The notes beneath the pieces were generated by a model. That model saw only the letters and a list, made by a program, of their open reading frames with translations, was not told the origin of the DNA and searched no databases. Positions 27,286 through 36,449 of a stretch of 64,000 bases of DNA are shown piece by piece. The translations under genes were made by a program, and so were the position numbers. Origin of the DNA: an uncultured Opitutales bacterium (GTDB taxonomy: Bacteria > Verrucomicrobiota > Verrucomicrobiia > Opitutales > Intestinicryptomonadaceae); assembly GCA_944389195.1 (NCBI GenBank), contig CALXLM010000040.1, positions 1-64,000 on the forward strand, given 5' to 3'. Each line of letters starts with the position of its first letter. Within the stretch, counting starts at the first letter, position 1.

Positions 27286-28112
27286 AATAATGCAAGAATG
27301 TCATCATGTGCTTTTGCAATTTTGCGCGCCGTATCGGCACAACGGGCAATGCGGAATTTGTCGCCCGATGTCTATCTCACAATTTATGAAAGGGTCAAGT
27401 GTAATTAACAAAAGCAAAAGGCAAAACCTCAGAAAAATTCGCGGCGCCCCAAAAGCTGTGCATGTTTTGGACGCTGCCTGCGCGGGCGGCATGCAAAACG
27501 GAGGCAATAATATTCCGCCGCCATTTCGCACATTCCGCCAATAACGCTAAAATACGCAGAACATAAAGTTCCCAAATCTATTTTTTTTACCGCATTAGAT
27601 ACACGCTAAAATTCCGTTTCACCCACTCCACGTCGCATATTGGATAAACCGCAAACTACGAAGCAAGCCCACGCGTCAAAGTCGCCGAATTGCCGTGGAA
27701 AGCATTATCCAATACCGCTTATGCAGCAGACGCATGCAATAACCGCGCCTTCCGACTCCCGGTTTTACCCGTCCCCCCGCGGGAACACGGGCGAAAAGGC
27801 ATGTTTTGCACCCAATTCAGCAACACCCGCAATATTCCGCACGCGCCCAAACGCAAGATTCTCCCGTGCAAACCGCGCGCCGACCGCATTCACTCCGCTG
27901 CGCCGCCCCCCGCGGAAGCGCCGCGCCCATTGAAGTGTTTTTACGCCCAAAGAACGGCGTCCCGCCAACCGACCTGCTTTAAAGTGCCGCAAAAAAAGGA
28001 AAAGCTACCCGCTCAATCCGCCCAGCGCAAGCGCGGAAATATAGGCGGCAGTATATCGACAAAACAGCGCGAATTTGCCAGGCACCTGTTCCGCATCTGC
28101 GGCGCGCATCGC
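27286..28112. other. Stretch without a convincing gene
   Basis: An 827-bp gap between lipA and the ThiF-like gene. The largest frame (plus strand, 27690-28235) runs antisense into the ThiF-like gene and looks like low-complexity basic sequence. I see no TPP riboswitch consensus, tRNA or inverted repeats. It may be a degraded gene. Confidence 0.45.
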
Positions 28113-28796
28113 TTAGCGTATGTTTGCGGAAAAATATTTCATGGAGGAATGGTCGAACATATAAAACATGCCCGTATCAAAGGCGCCGCAAGCGGCGAAA
28201 CGTATGGCCGCCGCCGCGGCCCACACGCCGCTTAGATGCGCGGCTGGTCCGAATACCGCCGCAGGACGCGCAGCGCTCGGCGGGAAGGAAGAAACGTCGT
28301 CGAAATAGAATCCTTCGCCGAAAAGAAAATTCTGCGACACAAAGCCCTCAGCAGAGGCCGCAATCTCCCGCAAACCCGCTCCTCTGCATATGCGCGCCAC
28401 TTCAATTCTCGATTTAAAAGTATCCGTAGCGTCGATGCACAAAGCCGCGCCGCGCATGGCGGCTGCCGCCGTTTCGCCTTCAAATGCGCCGCAGAAAAAA
28501 CTCACGTCGATATCCGGATTCAAGGCCTTTGCATAATCGGCCGCCAAGCGCGCCTTAGAAAGTCCCACGCTGTCGGCGCGGTATATCGTTTGCCTAAACA
28601 GGTTGCCCTCCGAAACGGTGTCGAAATCGACAATTGAAATTCCGCCGAATCCCGCCCCCGCAAGCAGCGGAAGGGCCGCGCAACCGACCCCGCCTACCCC
28701 GGCCAAAACCACCTTGGATTCCGAAATGGATTTTTGGGCGGCCACCCCAAAGCCTTCAAGCGCGGTTTGGCGGGCGTATTTTTTTAAGATGTCCAT
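28113..28796 (-). CDS. ThiF/MoeB/HesA-family adenylating E1-like protein
   Basis: A 227-residue ubiquitin-activating E1-like fold. The nucleotide-binding motif GVGGVGCAALPLLAGAG lies near residue 33, followed by the DFDTVSEGNLFRQ segment that binds ATP. CIDATDTFKSR is the loop that senses the partner. It probably adenylates the C-terminus of a small sulfur carrier such as ThiS, or may be a TcdA-like tRNA modification enzyme. It is slightly shorter than MoeB/ThiF and shows no CxxC pairs, so the structural zinc of typical ThiF/MoeB appears to be missing. Its closest sulfur carrier is ThiS, about 1.8 kb further down on the same strand. Confidence 0.8.
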   Translation of the reverse strand: MDILKKYARQTALEGFGVAAQKSISESKVVLAGVGGVGCAALPLLAGAGFGGISIVDFDTVSEGNLFRQTIYRADSVGLSKARLAADYAKALNPDIDVSFFCGAFEGETAAAAMRGAALCIDATDTFKSRIEVARICRGAGLREIAASAEGFVSQNFLFGEGFYFDDVSSFPPSAARPAAVFGPAAHLSGVWAAAAAIRFAACGAFDTGMFYMFDHSSMKYFSANIR

Positions 28797-28899
28797 TGCA
28801 AAAAATAGTTATATTATTTCGGCGGCAGTCAAAGTTTTTTTCAATCCGCAAAATTATAAAATTGACCCGGACAAGGAAAATTAATTACAATTTTTGAAC

Positions 28900-31263
28900 A
28901 TGAGTTTTACATATAAGTTTTTGGGGGTATTTGCGTCGGCAATTCTTATCGCGGGTGCTGCGCATGCGAAAGAATTGGAACTGTCTAAAAACGGCTCGCC
29001 TTGCATGCCTATAGTCATACCGGACGCGCCGACGAAAGTGGAAGAATATTCCGCACGGGAACTGAAAGAGCATTTGGACAAAATCAGCGGCGGAGACTTT
29101 AAAATTTTAAAAGCCTCCGAAGCTTCGGACTTTCCCGGTGCCATATATGTCGGAGATTCGCCCAAAGCACGGCAAATCATCGGCGGGGAAGATCCCTCAA
29201 AATTCAAATTCGACCAAATCAGGATAAAGACGGCGGACGGCTGTTTGGCGCTGATAGGCCACCCAAAACGCGGAACGCTGTTTGCGGTAGAGTCGTTTCT
29301 TGAAGACGTGCTCGGCGTCAGGTGGTGGACCGCCGACGAAAGTTTCATACCCGACAATCCGACAATATCGATTAAAGAGCAGGACATAAGCTATGCGCCA
29401 GTGCTTATGCACCGAAGGCTCGACTACATTCCCGGCTGGACCCAGGCGCGCTTCACCGCCCGCCTTCGCGCCGGAGACTTGGTGTTCGACGACAAAACCC
29501 TCCAGCGCCAGACAAACAACGGTTTCGCCATTGGATACCACTCGTTCTACCCCATTCTTCCGCCGGAAAAATATTTCAAGGACCACCCCGAATGGTATTC
29601 CCTCGACAAAAAAGGCAAAAGGTTGAGCGAAAATGGCCAACTATGCCTTACCAACGAGGAAATGACAAAGGAATTCACGAAGAACGTGCTTGAAAAGATC
29701 CGCGCGCGTCCCGATTCGGTCTTTGCGCACATATCGCAAAACGATTGGTACGGATACTGCGAATGCAAAAAATGTTCCGATTTTGTGGCCGCCCACGGCG
29801 GCGAACAGTCGGCGGCGATACTCCATTTTATAAATAAGATAGCCGAAGAGGTCGAAAAGGAGTTCCCCGACATAAAAATAGTGACGTTCGCCTATCAATA
29901 CGGGCGCCATGCCCCAAAGGGCATAAAGCCGCGCAGCAACGTATGGATAGAGCTTTGCTCCATAGAGTGCGACTTCGCGCACCCGCTTGAAACCGACAAA
30001 GACTACGGCTTCACAAAAGACATCATCGACTGGAGCAAACTCACCAATAACCTCACAATCTGGAATTACGTCACAAACTACAGCAATCTGCTGTATCCGT
30101 TCCCGAACCTCAACTGCATAGCGCCCGACATAAGGTTTTTCATAAAGCACGGCGCCGTCGGGCTTTTCGAGCAGTCGGACGCATACTGCAACGTGGGAGA
30201 TTTCGTTAGAATGCGCCACTGGATAATGGCGCATCTCATGTGGAACCCGAGCCTGGACGAAAAAAAATTAAGGCGCGAATTTCTGCACAACTACTACACC
30301 CCCGAAATCGGCCCGATGATAGAGGAATACCTAAGGCTTCTCAACGACCGCGCATTCAGCGTCAAATACTCGCAGGCCTGCTGGTACGGAGACGTGCTGA
30401 CATGGCTCGACATAGACACGTTTATAAAGGCCTCAAAGCTAATGGAGGGCGCGCTCGACAAGGCGGTCGAAATGGAGGCAAAAAACCCCGAAAAATACCG
30501 CGGCCTTGCCGCAAAAATCCGTCGCGACAGAACATCGTTCGACTGGTATGTGCTCATGAACTACGCGAACATCATGATGCTTGCCGAAAGGGACGGCAAA
30601 AAGATAACCCATTTGCGCGATCCAGAATATACTGCCGAAAAAATATTAAAGGTCTTCCGCGACCACAACACCATACACATGATCCCGCGGTCGGGCCAAA
30701 AAGATTTCAAGGCCTCCTGGTTCAGGATACCGAAAGTTGCAAAGAACCAGAAGGAGTACCTGAAAAACGCCAAGAGGGACTTTGAATCGAAAGATTTGCT
30801 AAACGACTATCCCAAAGGCTCGTTCTTCGATTTTCAGGACGACCATTTTCTCCACTCTAATTCAAAGGATAGGCGCATAAGAATACCCTGCGAATACGTG
30901 GCAGACAAAAACGCCACAAACGGATACGCCGCAAAACTTTTCGACGGCGACTTATTTCAAATTCCGCTCCGCGACTACATGCTCAACCTGAAGTCGGCTT
31001 CCGGCAAAAAGGAGAAAAACCGCGTTTACAGATTCTACGGTTATATAAGCACAAAGGGGGCGAAGAACTCGTTCAAGACTTCCACAAACCCCAATTGGAG
31101 GGAAATTTCCACCGACGACAAATATAAAATCGTGGATCTTGGAACTTTCACATACACTCCCGAAAGCATGGGGCGCAAATATGTGCGCTGCCATACCTTC
31201 ACTCTTACCCCCAAAGACACTAAAAACTTTTTTCTCGACCGCATTGTGGTTGTGGAGGAATAG
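28900..31263 (+). CDS. Secreted DUF4838-domain protein, copy 1
   Basis: A 787-residue secreted protein and the first of three tandem paralogues. The signal peptide ends near residue 22 (LIAGAAHA). Residues 25-155 form an alpha-glucuronidase/GH20-type N-terminal domain (EYSARELKEHLDKISGGDFK, then KRGTLFAVESFLEDVLGVRWW). A large central DUF4838 domain follows at about 190-560, including HPEWYSL, QNDWYGYCECKKC and the FEQSDAYCN segment. The C-terminal 200 residues look beta-rich. The family is common in glycan-degrading PVC bacteria and is assumed to act on carbohydrate outside the cytoplasm; no activity is proven. The ATG at 28900 gives the signal peptide; an upstream TTG is less likely. Confidence 0.85.
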   Translation: MSFTYKFLGVFASAILIAGAAHAKELELSKNGSPCMPIVIPDAPTKVEEYSARELKEHLDKISGGDFKILKASEASDFPGAIYVGDSPKARQIIGGEDPSKFKFDQIRIKTADGCLALIGHPKRGTLFAVESFLEDVLGVRWWTADESFIPDNPTISIKEQDISYAPVLMHRRLDYIPGWTQARFTARLRAGDLVFDDKTLQRQTNNGFAIGYHSFYPILPPEKYFKDHPEWYSLDKKGKRLSENGQLCLTNEEMTKEFTKNVLEKIRARPDSVFAHISQNDWYGYCECKKCSDFVAAHGGEQSAAILHFINKIAEEVEKEFPDIKIVTFAYQYGRHAPKGIKPRSNVWIELCSIECDFAHPLETDKDYGFTKDIIDWSKLTNNLTIWNYVTNYSNLLYPFPNLNCIAPDIRFFIKHGAVGLFEQSDAYCNVGDFVRMRHWIMAHLMWNPSLDEKKLRREFLHNYYTPEIGPMIEEYLRLLNDRAFSVKYSQACWYGDVLTWLDIDTFIKASKLMEGALDKAVEMEAKNPEKYRGLAAKIRRDRTSFDWYVLMNYANIMMLAERDGKKITHLRDPEYTAEKILKVFRDHNTIHMIPRSGQKDFKASWFRIPKVAKNQKEYLKNAKRDFESKDLLNDYPKGSFFDFQDDHFLHSNSKDRRIRIPCEYVADKNATNGYAAKLFDGDLFQIPLRDYMLNLKSASGKKEKNRVYRFYGYISTKGAKNSFKTSTNPNWREISTDDKYKIVDLGTFTYTPESMGRKYVRCHTFTLTPKDTKNFFLDRIVVVEE

Positions 31264-31290
31264 AAAAAACATTCTATAAATGCCTATAAA

Positions 31291-33687
31291 ATGAAATATG
31301 TAAGCGTTTTTACATCAGTCTGCGCAATTTTTGCGGCTCCGGTTTTCGGCGGCGGCGGGCAGGTAAAGATATCCGACGGCGGGAAGGCCTCCGTCCCGAT
31401 TGTAGTATCCGACTCCGCGTCCGCATCGGAGCTCTACGCAGCAGAAGATCTGAAAGCGCATCTCGACATGATAAGCGGGGGTAGCTTCAAAATATTGAAG
31501 AGTTCGGAAGCCGCCGGAGAATCCTCCGCAATCTACGTCGGAGACACGCCGAAATCGAGGGAGCTCGCCCCGGAATTCGATCCTAAGAAAGTCCCTATCG
31601 ACACGACATTCATAAAAACAGCGGGCAGCAACCTGCTAATAAACGGGCATTACAAACGCGGCGCGCTCTACGCTGTATATTCGTTCCTTGAAGACGAGCT
31701 CGGCGTAAAATGGTGGACTCCGACGCAATCCTTCATACCGAAAATCCCGTCGATTAGCGTCGGGGAAATAGACAAGCTTTATTCCCCGCCGCTAATCTTT
31801 AGACAGACAAACTATATTCCCGGAAGCTTCAACTGGAAGTTCGCCGCAAGGTTAAAGAACGGGCAGTTGAACCCTCCGGACGAAGAATTGCAGCGGCAGA
31901 TTGGGCAGCATTTCGCTATAGCGTACCATTCGTTTTACAAGGTGCTGCCCCCTGAAAAATACTTCAAGGAGCACCCTGAATGGTATTCGGAAATAAAGGG
32001 GAAGCGCACTGCCGAACACGCCCAGCTGTGCCTTTCAAACGAAGAAATGACCGCCGAATTTATAAAAAAGGTAAAGGAGGCGCTTGCGAGGAAGCCGTTT
32101 GCGCGTTTCGTACACGTTTCCCAAAACGACTGGTACGGATACTGCGAATGCAAAAAATGCTCCGACTTTGTGGCCGCCCACGGCGGGGAGCAGTCGGCGG
32201 CGATAGTGAACTTTGCAAACAAGGTTGCCGAAGCCATAGAAAAGAACTATCCGGACGCCCGCATTGTGACGTTTGCCTACCAATACAGCCGCCGCGCGCC
32301 CAAAGGCATAAAGCCCCGCGGGAACGTATGGATAGAGCTATGCTCCATAGAATGCGATTTTGCCCACCCGCTCGAAACCGACAAAGACTACGGCTTCACA
32401 AAAGACATCATCGACTGGAGCAAGCTCACCAGCAACCTCACCATATGGAATTATACGACCTGCTTTAGCAACTATATAATACCCTATCCCAATATGTATT
32501 TGATAGGCGGTGACATCAGGTTTTTCGTCAAGAACGGCGCCATCGGGCTTTTCGAACAGGGAAATTCCTACAGCAACGCGGGGGACTTCAACAACATGCG
32601 CCTCTGGGTAATGTCAAAGCTGATGTGGAACCCGAACCTGGACGACAAAAAGCTCATCGGCGAATTTCTAAAAGGATATTACGGGGAAGACATCGCAAAA
32701 ATATACCGCAAGTATCTCGACGCGATAGAAAACCGCGCAAGAAGCGTCAAATATGCGCAGGGCTGCGACTATGTCGATACCCTCACTTGGATGGATATAA
32801 AAACCTACAATAAGGCGGCTTCGCTGATGAAAAAAGCCCTTGAAACGGCGAGGGAACTCGAGAAATCTGGGCGCGCCCGAAAGGGGCTGTTGAGGGACGT
32901 ATGGCTCGACAAGCTCCCGATAGACTATGTGGGAGTAATGTATAACGTTCAACTGCACAGGCTCGCCGAAGCGAACGGGGAAAAAATAACCTATCCCAAA
33001 GACGTAGCCGCGTCGGCTGAAGACATCATAAACCGCTTTAAAAATTTCAAAACCGAACGGATAGTCCCGTACATGAAGCTTGAAAAATTCAAGCAGACTT
33101 GGAGCAACTTTATGAACTATGCGCGAGGGCAAAAGGAATATCTGAAAGCGCGCCCGAACGCCTTTGACTCGAGCGACCTTCTCGAATATTTCAAGCCGGG
33201 CACCTTCGCCGATTTCCAAGAGGACCGCATAGAACAGGGCGGAAACGGCTGGTCGGAAGGCTGGTCGCAAATGCCGTCCGAGTATGTCAGGGACGATTCC
33301 GCGTCAAACGGCTACGCGGCGAAATGCTCCGACGGCAAACGCTTTGAAATACAGCTGCGCGACACACTCCACAAATTGAAGTCTGAAAGCGGGAACGAAG
33401 ATTCGAACAGGTTCAAGGTCTACGCCTTCCTCAAAAATCCCGGCGCCGACATTCCGAAAGGCGGTTGCACGTGGCTTAACTACTGCGGGGTCGGGCGCAA
33501 GAGGATACAGCGCGTTCCCATGGAAAAAATACCGCACGGCGACAAATTCTCCATGGTTGAGCTCGGAACATTTGAACACTCGGACATCAAAGCCGAACGT
33601 AAGGACGCCGTATGCAAAAAATTCCTCCTGTATTGCGGAAAAAACTCGAACCTGCTTGTCGACCGTATAGTGTTCGTGCGCCAATAA
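31291..33687 (+). CDS. Secreted DUF4838-domain protein, copy 2
   Basis: A 798-residue paralogue of the preceding gene, separated by 27 bp and probably in the same operon. The signal peptide covers about residues 1-22 (CAIFAAPVFGGG). The N-terminal GH20-like domain (KAHLDMISGGSFK, LYAVYSFLEDELGVKWW) and the DUF4838 domain (QNDWYGYCECKKC, LTIWNYTTCFSNY) are arranged as in copy 1. It differs from copy 1 mainly near the ends. The middle, from about base 31926 to 32490, is nearly identical to copy 3 at the DNA level. Substrate unknown. Confidence 0.85.
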   Translation: MKYVSVFTSVCAIFAAPVFGGGGQVKISDGGKASVPIVVSDSASASELYAAEDLKAHLDMISGGSFKILKSSEAAGESSAIYVGDTPKSRELAPEFDPKKVPIDTTFIKTAGSNLLINGHYKRGALYAVYSFLEDELGVKWWTPTQSFIPKIPSISVGEIDKLYSPPLIFRQTNYIPGSFNWKFAARLKNGQLNPPDEELQRQIGQHFAIAYHSFYKVLPPEKYFKEHPEWYSEIKGKRTAEHAQLCLSNEEMTAEFIKKVKEALARKPFARFVHVSQNDWYGYCECKKCSDFVAAHGGEQSAAIVNFANKVAEAIEKNYPDARIVTFAYQYSRRAPKGIKPRGNVWIELCSIECDFAHPLETDKDYGFTKDIIDWSKLTSNLTIWNYTTCFSNYIIPYPNMYLIGGDIRFFVKNGAIGLFEQGNSYSNAGDFNNMRLWVMSKLMWNPNLDDKKLIGEFLKGYYGEDIAKIYRKYLDAIENRARSVKYAQGCDYVDTLTWMDIKTYNKAASLMKKALETARELEKSGRARKGLLRDVWLDKLPIDYVGVMYNVQLHRLAEANGEKITYPKDVAASAEDIINRFKNFKTERIVPYMKLEKFKQTWSNFMNYARGQKEYLKARPNAFDSSDLLEYFKPGTFADFQEDRIEQGGNGWSEGWSQMPSEYVRDDSASNGYAAKCSDGKRFEIQLRDTLHKLKSESGNEDSNRFKVYAFLKNPGADIPKGGCTWLNYCGVGRKRIQRVPMEKIPHGDKFSMVELGTFEHSDIKAERKDAVCKKFLLYCGKNSNLLVDRIVFVRQ
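31926..32490 (+). repeat. Near-identical block shared by DUF4838 copies 2 and 3
   Basis: About 565 bp match 34350-34914 without gaps (offset 2424) and with few substitutions. Sequence just outside on the 5' side diverges abruptly. Parts of copy 1 around the same codons are also very similar. Confidence 0.85.
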
Positions 33688-33702
33688 CAACATAACCGCT
33701 TG

Positions 33703-36120
33703 ATGCCAAATATGACAAAAAAGGTACTTCTGATTTTCTGCGCGGCCGCGGCAGGACTGTCTCTAATATCATGCAAAATCCAAAAGGCTGTGCCGCTTTC
33801 GCGGGACTCCTTAGCATTGGCTGAAATAGTAACGCCCGACACCCCAACTCAATGCGAAAAATATTCCGCAAAAGAACTGAAAAAATATCTGGATAAGATA
33901 ACCGGGGGCGATTTTAAAATCGTTAAGGAATCGGAAGCCGGCGGCGATACGCCCGCAATATATGTAGGCAACACAAAAAAGTCCGCCGAAATATCGCCCG
34001 ATTTCAACCCTGAAAAAGTTCCGGACGATACGGTGCATATAAAAACCGCGGGAGACTGCGTAGTCATAAACGGCCACGAAAGGCGCGGAACGCTCTATGC
34101 GACATCGGTGTTTCTTGAAGACTGCATCGGAGTGAAATGCTGGGCCGACGACGATGTTTTTATCCCCAAAAACCCAACACTGAGCGTTCCCCAAACAAAC
34201 ATCACATACTCCCCTCCCCTTGTTTACCGGCGTATCGACTATAAAGTGGGGGAAAACGCCCAAAACGCCGTAATGTGGCGTTCGGGCATACTAATCATGC
34301 AGAACGACTCTCTATGGCGAGAAGTTGACGACTCTTTCGCAATCTGGTGCCATTCGTTTTACAAGGTGCTGCCCCCTAAAAAATACTTCAAGGAGCACCC
34401 TGAATGGTATTCGGAAATAAAGGGGAAGCGCACTGCAGAACACGCCCAGCTGTGCCTTTCAAACGAAGAAATGGCTGCCGAATTTATAAAAAAGGTAAAG
34501 GAGGCGCTCGCCAAGAAACCGTTTGCGCGTTTTGTACATGTTTCCCAAAACGACTGGTACGGATACTGCGAATGCAAAAAATGCTCCGATTTTGCGGCCG
34601 CCCACGGCGGGGAGCAGTCGGCAGCGATAGTGAACTTTGCAAACAAGGTTGCCGAAGCCATAGAAAAGGACTATCCGGACGCCCGCGTTGTGACGTTTGC
34701 CTACCAATACAGCCGCCGCGCGCCCAAAGGCATAAAGCCCCGCGGGAACGTATGGATAGAGCTCTGCTCTATAGAGTGCGATTTTGCCCACCCGCTTGAG
34801 ACCGACAAAGACTACGGTTTCACAAAGGACATCATCGACTGGAGCAAACTTACCAGAAACCTCACAATCTGGGATTATGTCACCTGCTTTAAAAACTATC
34901 AAATACCCTATCCCAACCTTGGAGTTCTCGCAGACAATATCAGGTTTTTCGTCAAAAATGGCGCCATCGGGCTTTTCGAGCAAAGCGACCAAACATGTGT
35001 CACCGGAGACTTTGTCCGGCTTAGGAATTGGTATCTTTACAAGCTAATGTGGAACCCTAATCTCGACGGCAAAAAGCTCGTTGACGAATTTCTGAAAGGG
35101 TATTACGCCCCGGAGGTGGCGGATTATTTGAAGGAGTATCTTGACGAGATGTCCGACGCTGCCGCGCGTACTAAATATTCGCAAAGCTGCTACTACACCG
35201 ACACTCTCACTTGGATGGACGTTAATACGTTCAACAAGATGTACTCCCTAATGGCTAAGGCGCTTGCAAAAGCCGTAGAACTCGAAAAATCCGACCCGCA
35301 AAAATACAAAAACCTTTCAAAGAAGCTGCGCCGAGAAAAGCTGCCTATCGACTATGTAGCCGTAATGAATTACGCCCAACTTAGCGCGATGGCAAAAAGG
35401 CAAAATACAAAATTGGAAATCGGCGAAGATATAGTGTCGCTCGCAGTAAGCATTGCGGAACGTTGGAAAGAATTTGGCGTTAACAGAATAAACCAGCACG
35501 AAACCAGGGAAAATTTTCTTAAATTCGCCGAAACGCTTCCACAAATTGCCAAGAGGCAAAAAGAATACATAGAGGCGTCTCCGAAGCTGTCGGTTTCCGA
35601 AGACATTGGGGAATTCGGCGATCCGGAAACATGCATGGAAATTCAGGAGGACAGAATAGACCAGTGCAATTTTGCGCGAAACATAATGACGCAGCCACCC
35701 ATATATGTACCCGATAAGAACGCCTCCAACGGCTGGGCCGCAAAACTCGATACCGGAAGCGAACGCCTCCGCAGGTTTGAAGTTCAGTTTAGGGGCGATT
35801 TGGAAAAATTAAAATCCCCAAGCGGCGCAAAGGGAAAGCGCAAATACCGCGTCTATGCGTTTGTTAGGGGCGCGGAAAAACAAGGTCCCAACGCCACTTT
35901 CATATCTTATACGTTCAGGAAGGGCAGCTGGGACGTCCACATGCAAAAAAACCAAAAATACGACGTTTACGGTGAAAAATACAAGCGGCTTGACTGCGGC
36001 ACAATTGAATTGGACCATTCGCGCAAGGAAGCGTCGAGTTTCCAGTTTTGGATGAGAATAGAAAGCGTAAAAAAGTATGACGACATTCTTTTGGACCGCA
36101 TTGTAATAGCGGCCGAATAG
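33703..36120 (+). CDS. Secreted DUF4838-domain protein, copy 3 (lipoprotein)
   Basis: An 805-residue third paralogue, 15 bp after copy 2. Its signal peptide ends in the lipobox LSLISC, so this copy is likely lipid-anchored whereas the other two appear soluble. The N-terminal domain (EYSHx-type KYSAKELKKYLDKITGGDFK) and DUF4838 core are conserved. In the central block it matches copy 2 almost base for base. In-frame ATG codons at 33703 and 33712 and a TTG at 33700 all give a signal peptide; none has a clear ribosome-binding site. Confidence 0.84.
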   Translation: MPNMTKKVLLIFCAAAAGLSLISCKIQKAVPLSRDSLALAEIVTPDTPTQCEKYSAKELKKYLDKITGGDFKIVKESEAGGDTPAIYVGNTKKSAEISPDFNPEKVPDDTVHIKTAGDCVVINGHERRGTLYATSVFLEDCIGVKCWADDDVFIPKNPTLSVPQTNITYSPPLVYRRIDYKVGENAQNAVMWRSGILIMQNDSLWREVDDSFAIWCHSFYKVLPPKKYFKEHPEWYSEIKGKRTAEHAQLCLSNEEMAAEFIKKVKEALAKKPFARFVHVSQNDWYGYCECKKCSDFAAAHGGEQSAAIVNFANKVAEAIEKDYPDARVVTFAYQYSRRAPKGIKPRGNVWIELCSIECDFAHPLETDKDYGFTKDIIDWSKLTRNLTIWDYVTCFKNYQIPYPNLGVLADNIRFFVKNGAIGLFEQSDQTCVTGDFVRLRNWYLYKLMWNPNLDGKKLVDEFLKGYYAPEVADYLKEYLDEMSDAAARTKYSQSCYYTDTLTWMDVNTFNKMYSLMAKALAKAVELEKSDPQKYKNLSKKLRREKLPIDYVAVMNYAQLSAMAKRQNTKLEIGEDIVSLAVSIAERWKEFGVNRINQHETRENFLKFAETLPQIAKRQKEYIEASPKLSVSEDIGEFGDPETCMEIQEDRIDQCNFARNIMTQPPIYVPDKNASNGWAAKLDTGSERLRRFEVQFRGDLEKLKSPSGAKGKRKYRVYAFVRGAEKQGPNATFISYTFRKGSWDVHMQKNQKYDVYGEKYKRLDCGTIELDHSRKEASSFQFWMRIESVKKYDDILLDRIVIAAE

Positions 36121-36449
36121 TTGAAAAAAGACATTTGGAACATCTTAAAAAGTCCGATTTTTATAGATGACAAAGTTTTCGACACACCCCAAAAGTGTGC
36201 CGGAGATTTTATTCGCCCGCCTTACCTGCCCGCAACGCGGCGTGAAGCGCAAAAACTGCGGCGCAAACGCAAACTGAAGCGAATTACCGCGCAGTTAAAG
36301 CGAACAAAACACACGCCCTAAAAGCGCTGACGAAATTGGCGCATATTGCGCGGCAGGCCGAAGATTACGGGTTCAAAAACAGAGAGCAAGGGTCTAAGAT
36401 TTCACTTGAAGTGGAATTAGAACATATTAAATTGTAATTTAAGTTTTTT
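36121..36449. other. Intergenic, possible promoter for the large downstream gene
   Basis: A 329-bp gap. A 66-codon frame starting with TTG directly after the previous stop is strongly basic and has no known relatives. AT-rich sequence (GAACATATTAAATTG) within 30 bp of the next start could be a promoter but no clear -35/-10 pair is visible. Confidence 0.45.

Noticed and set aside
27286-28112. TPP riboswitch near thiS and thiF
   Set aside because: Neither the CTGAGA box nor the later conserved segment of the thi element was found on either strand.
27690-28235. 181-codon frame on the plus strand
   Set aside because: Its second half is antisense to the ThiF-like gene and the rest is low-complexity basic sequence.
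36121-36321. 66-codon basic frame after DUF4838 copy 3
   Set aside because: Begins with TTG immediately after a stop, has no relatives I recognise, and is likely chance.
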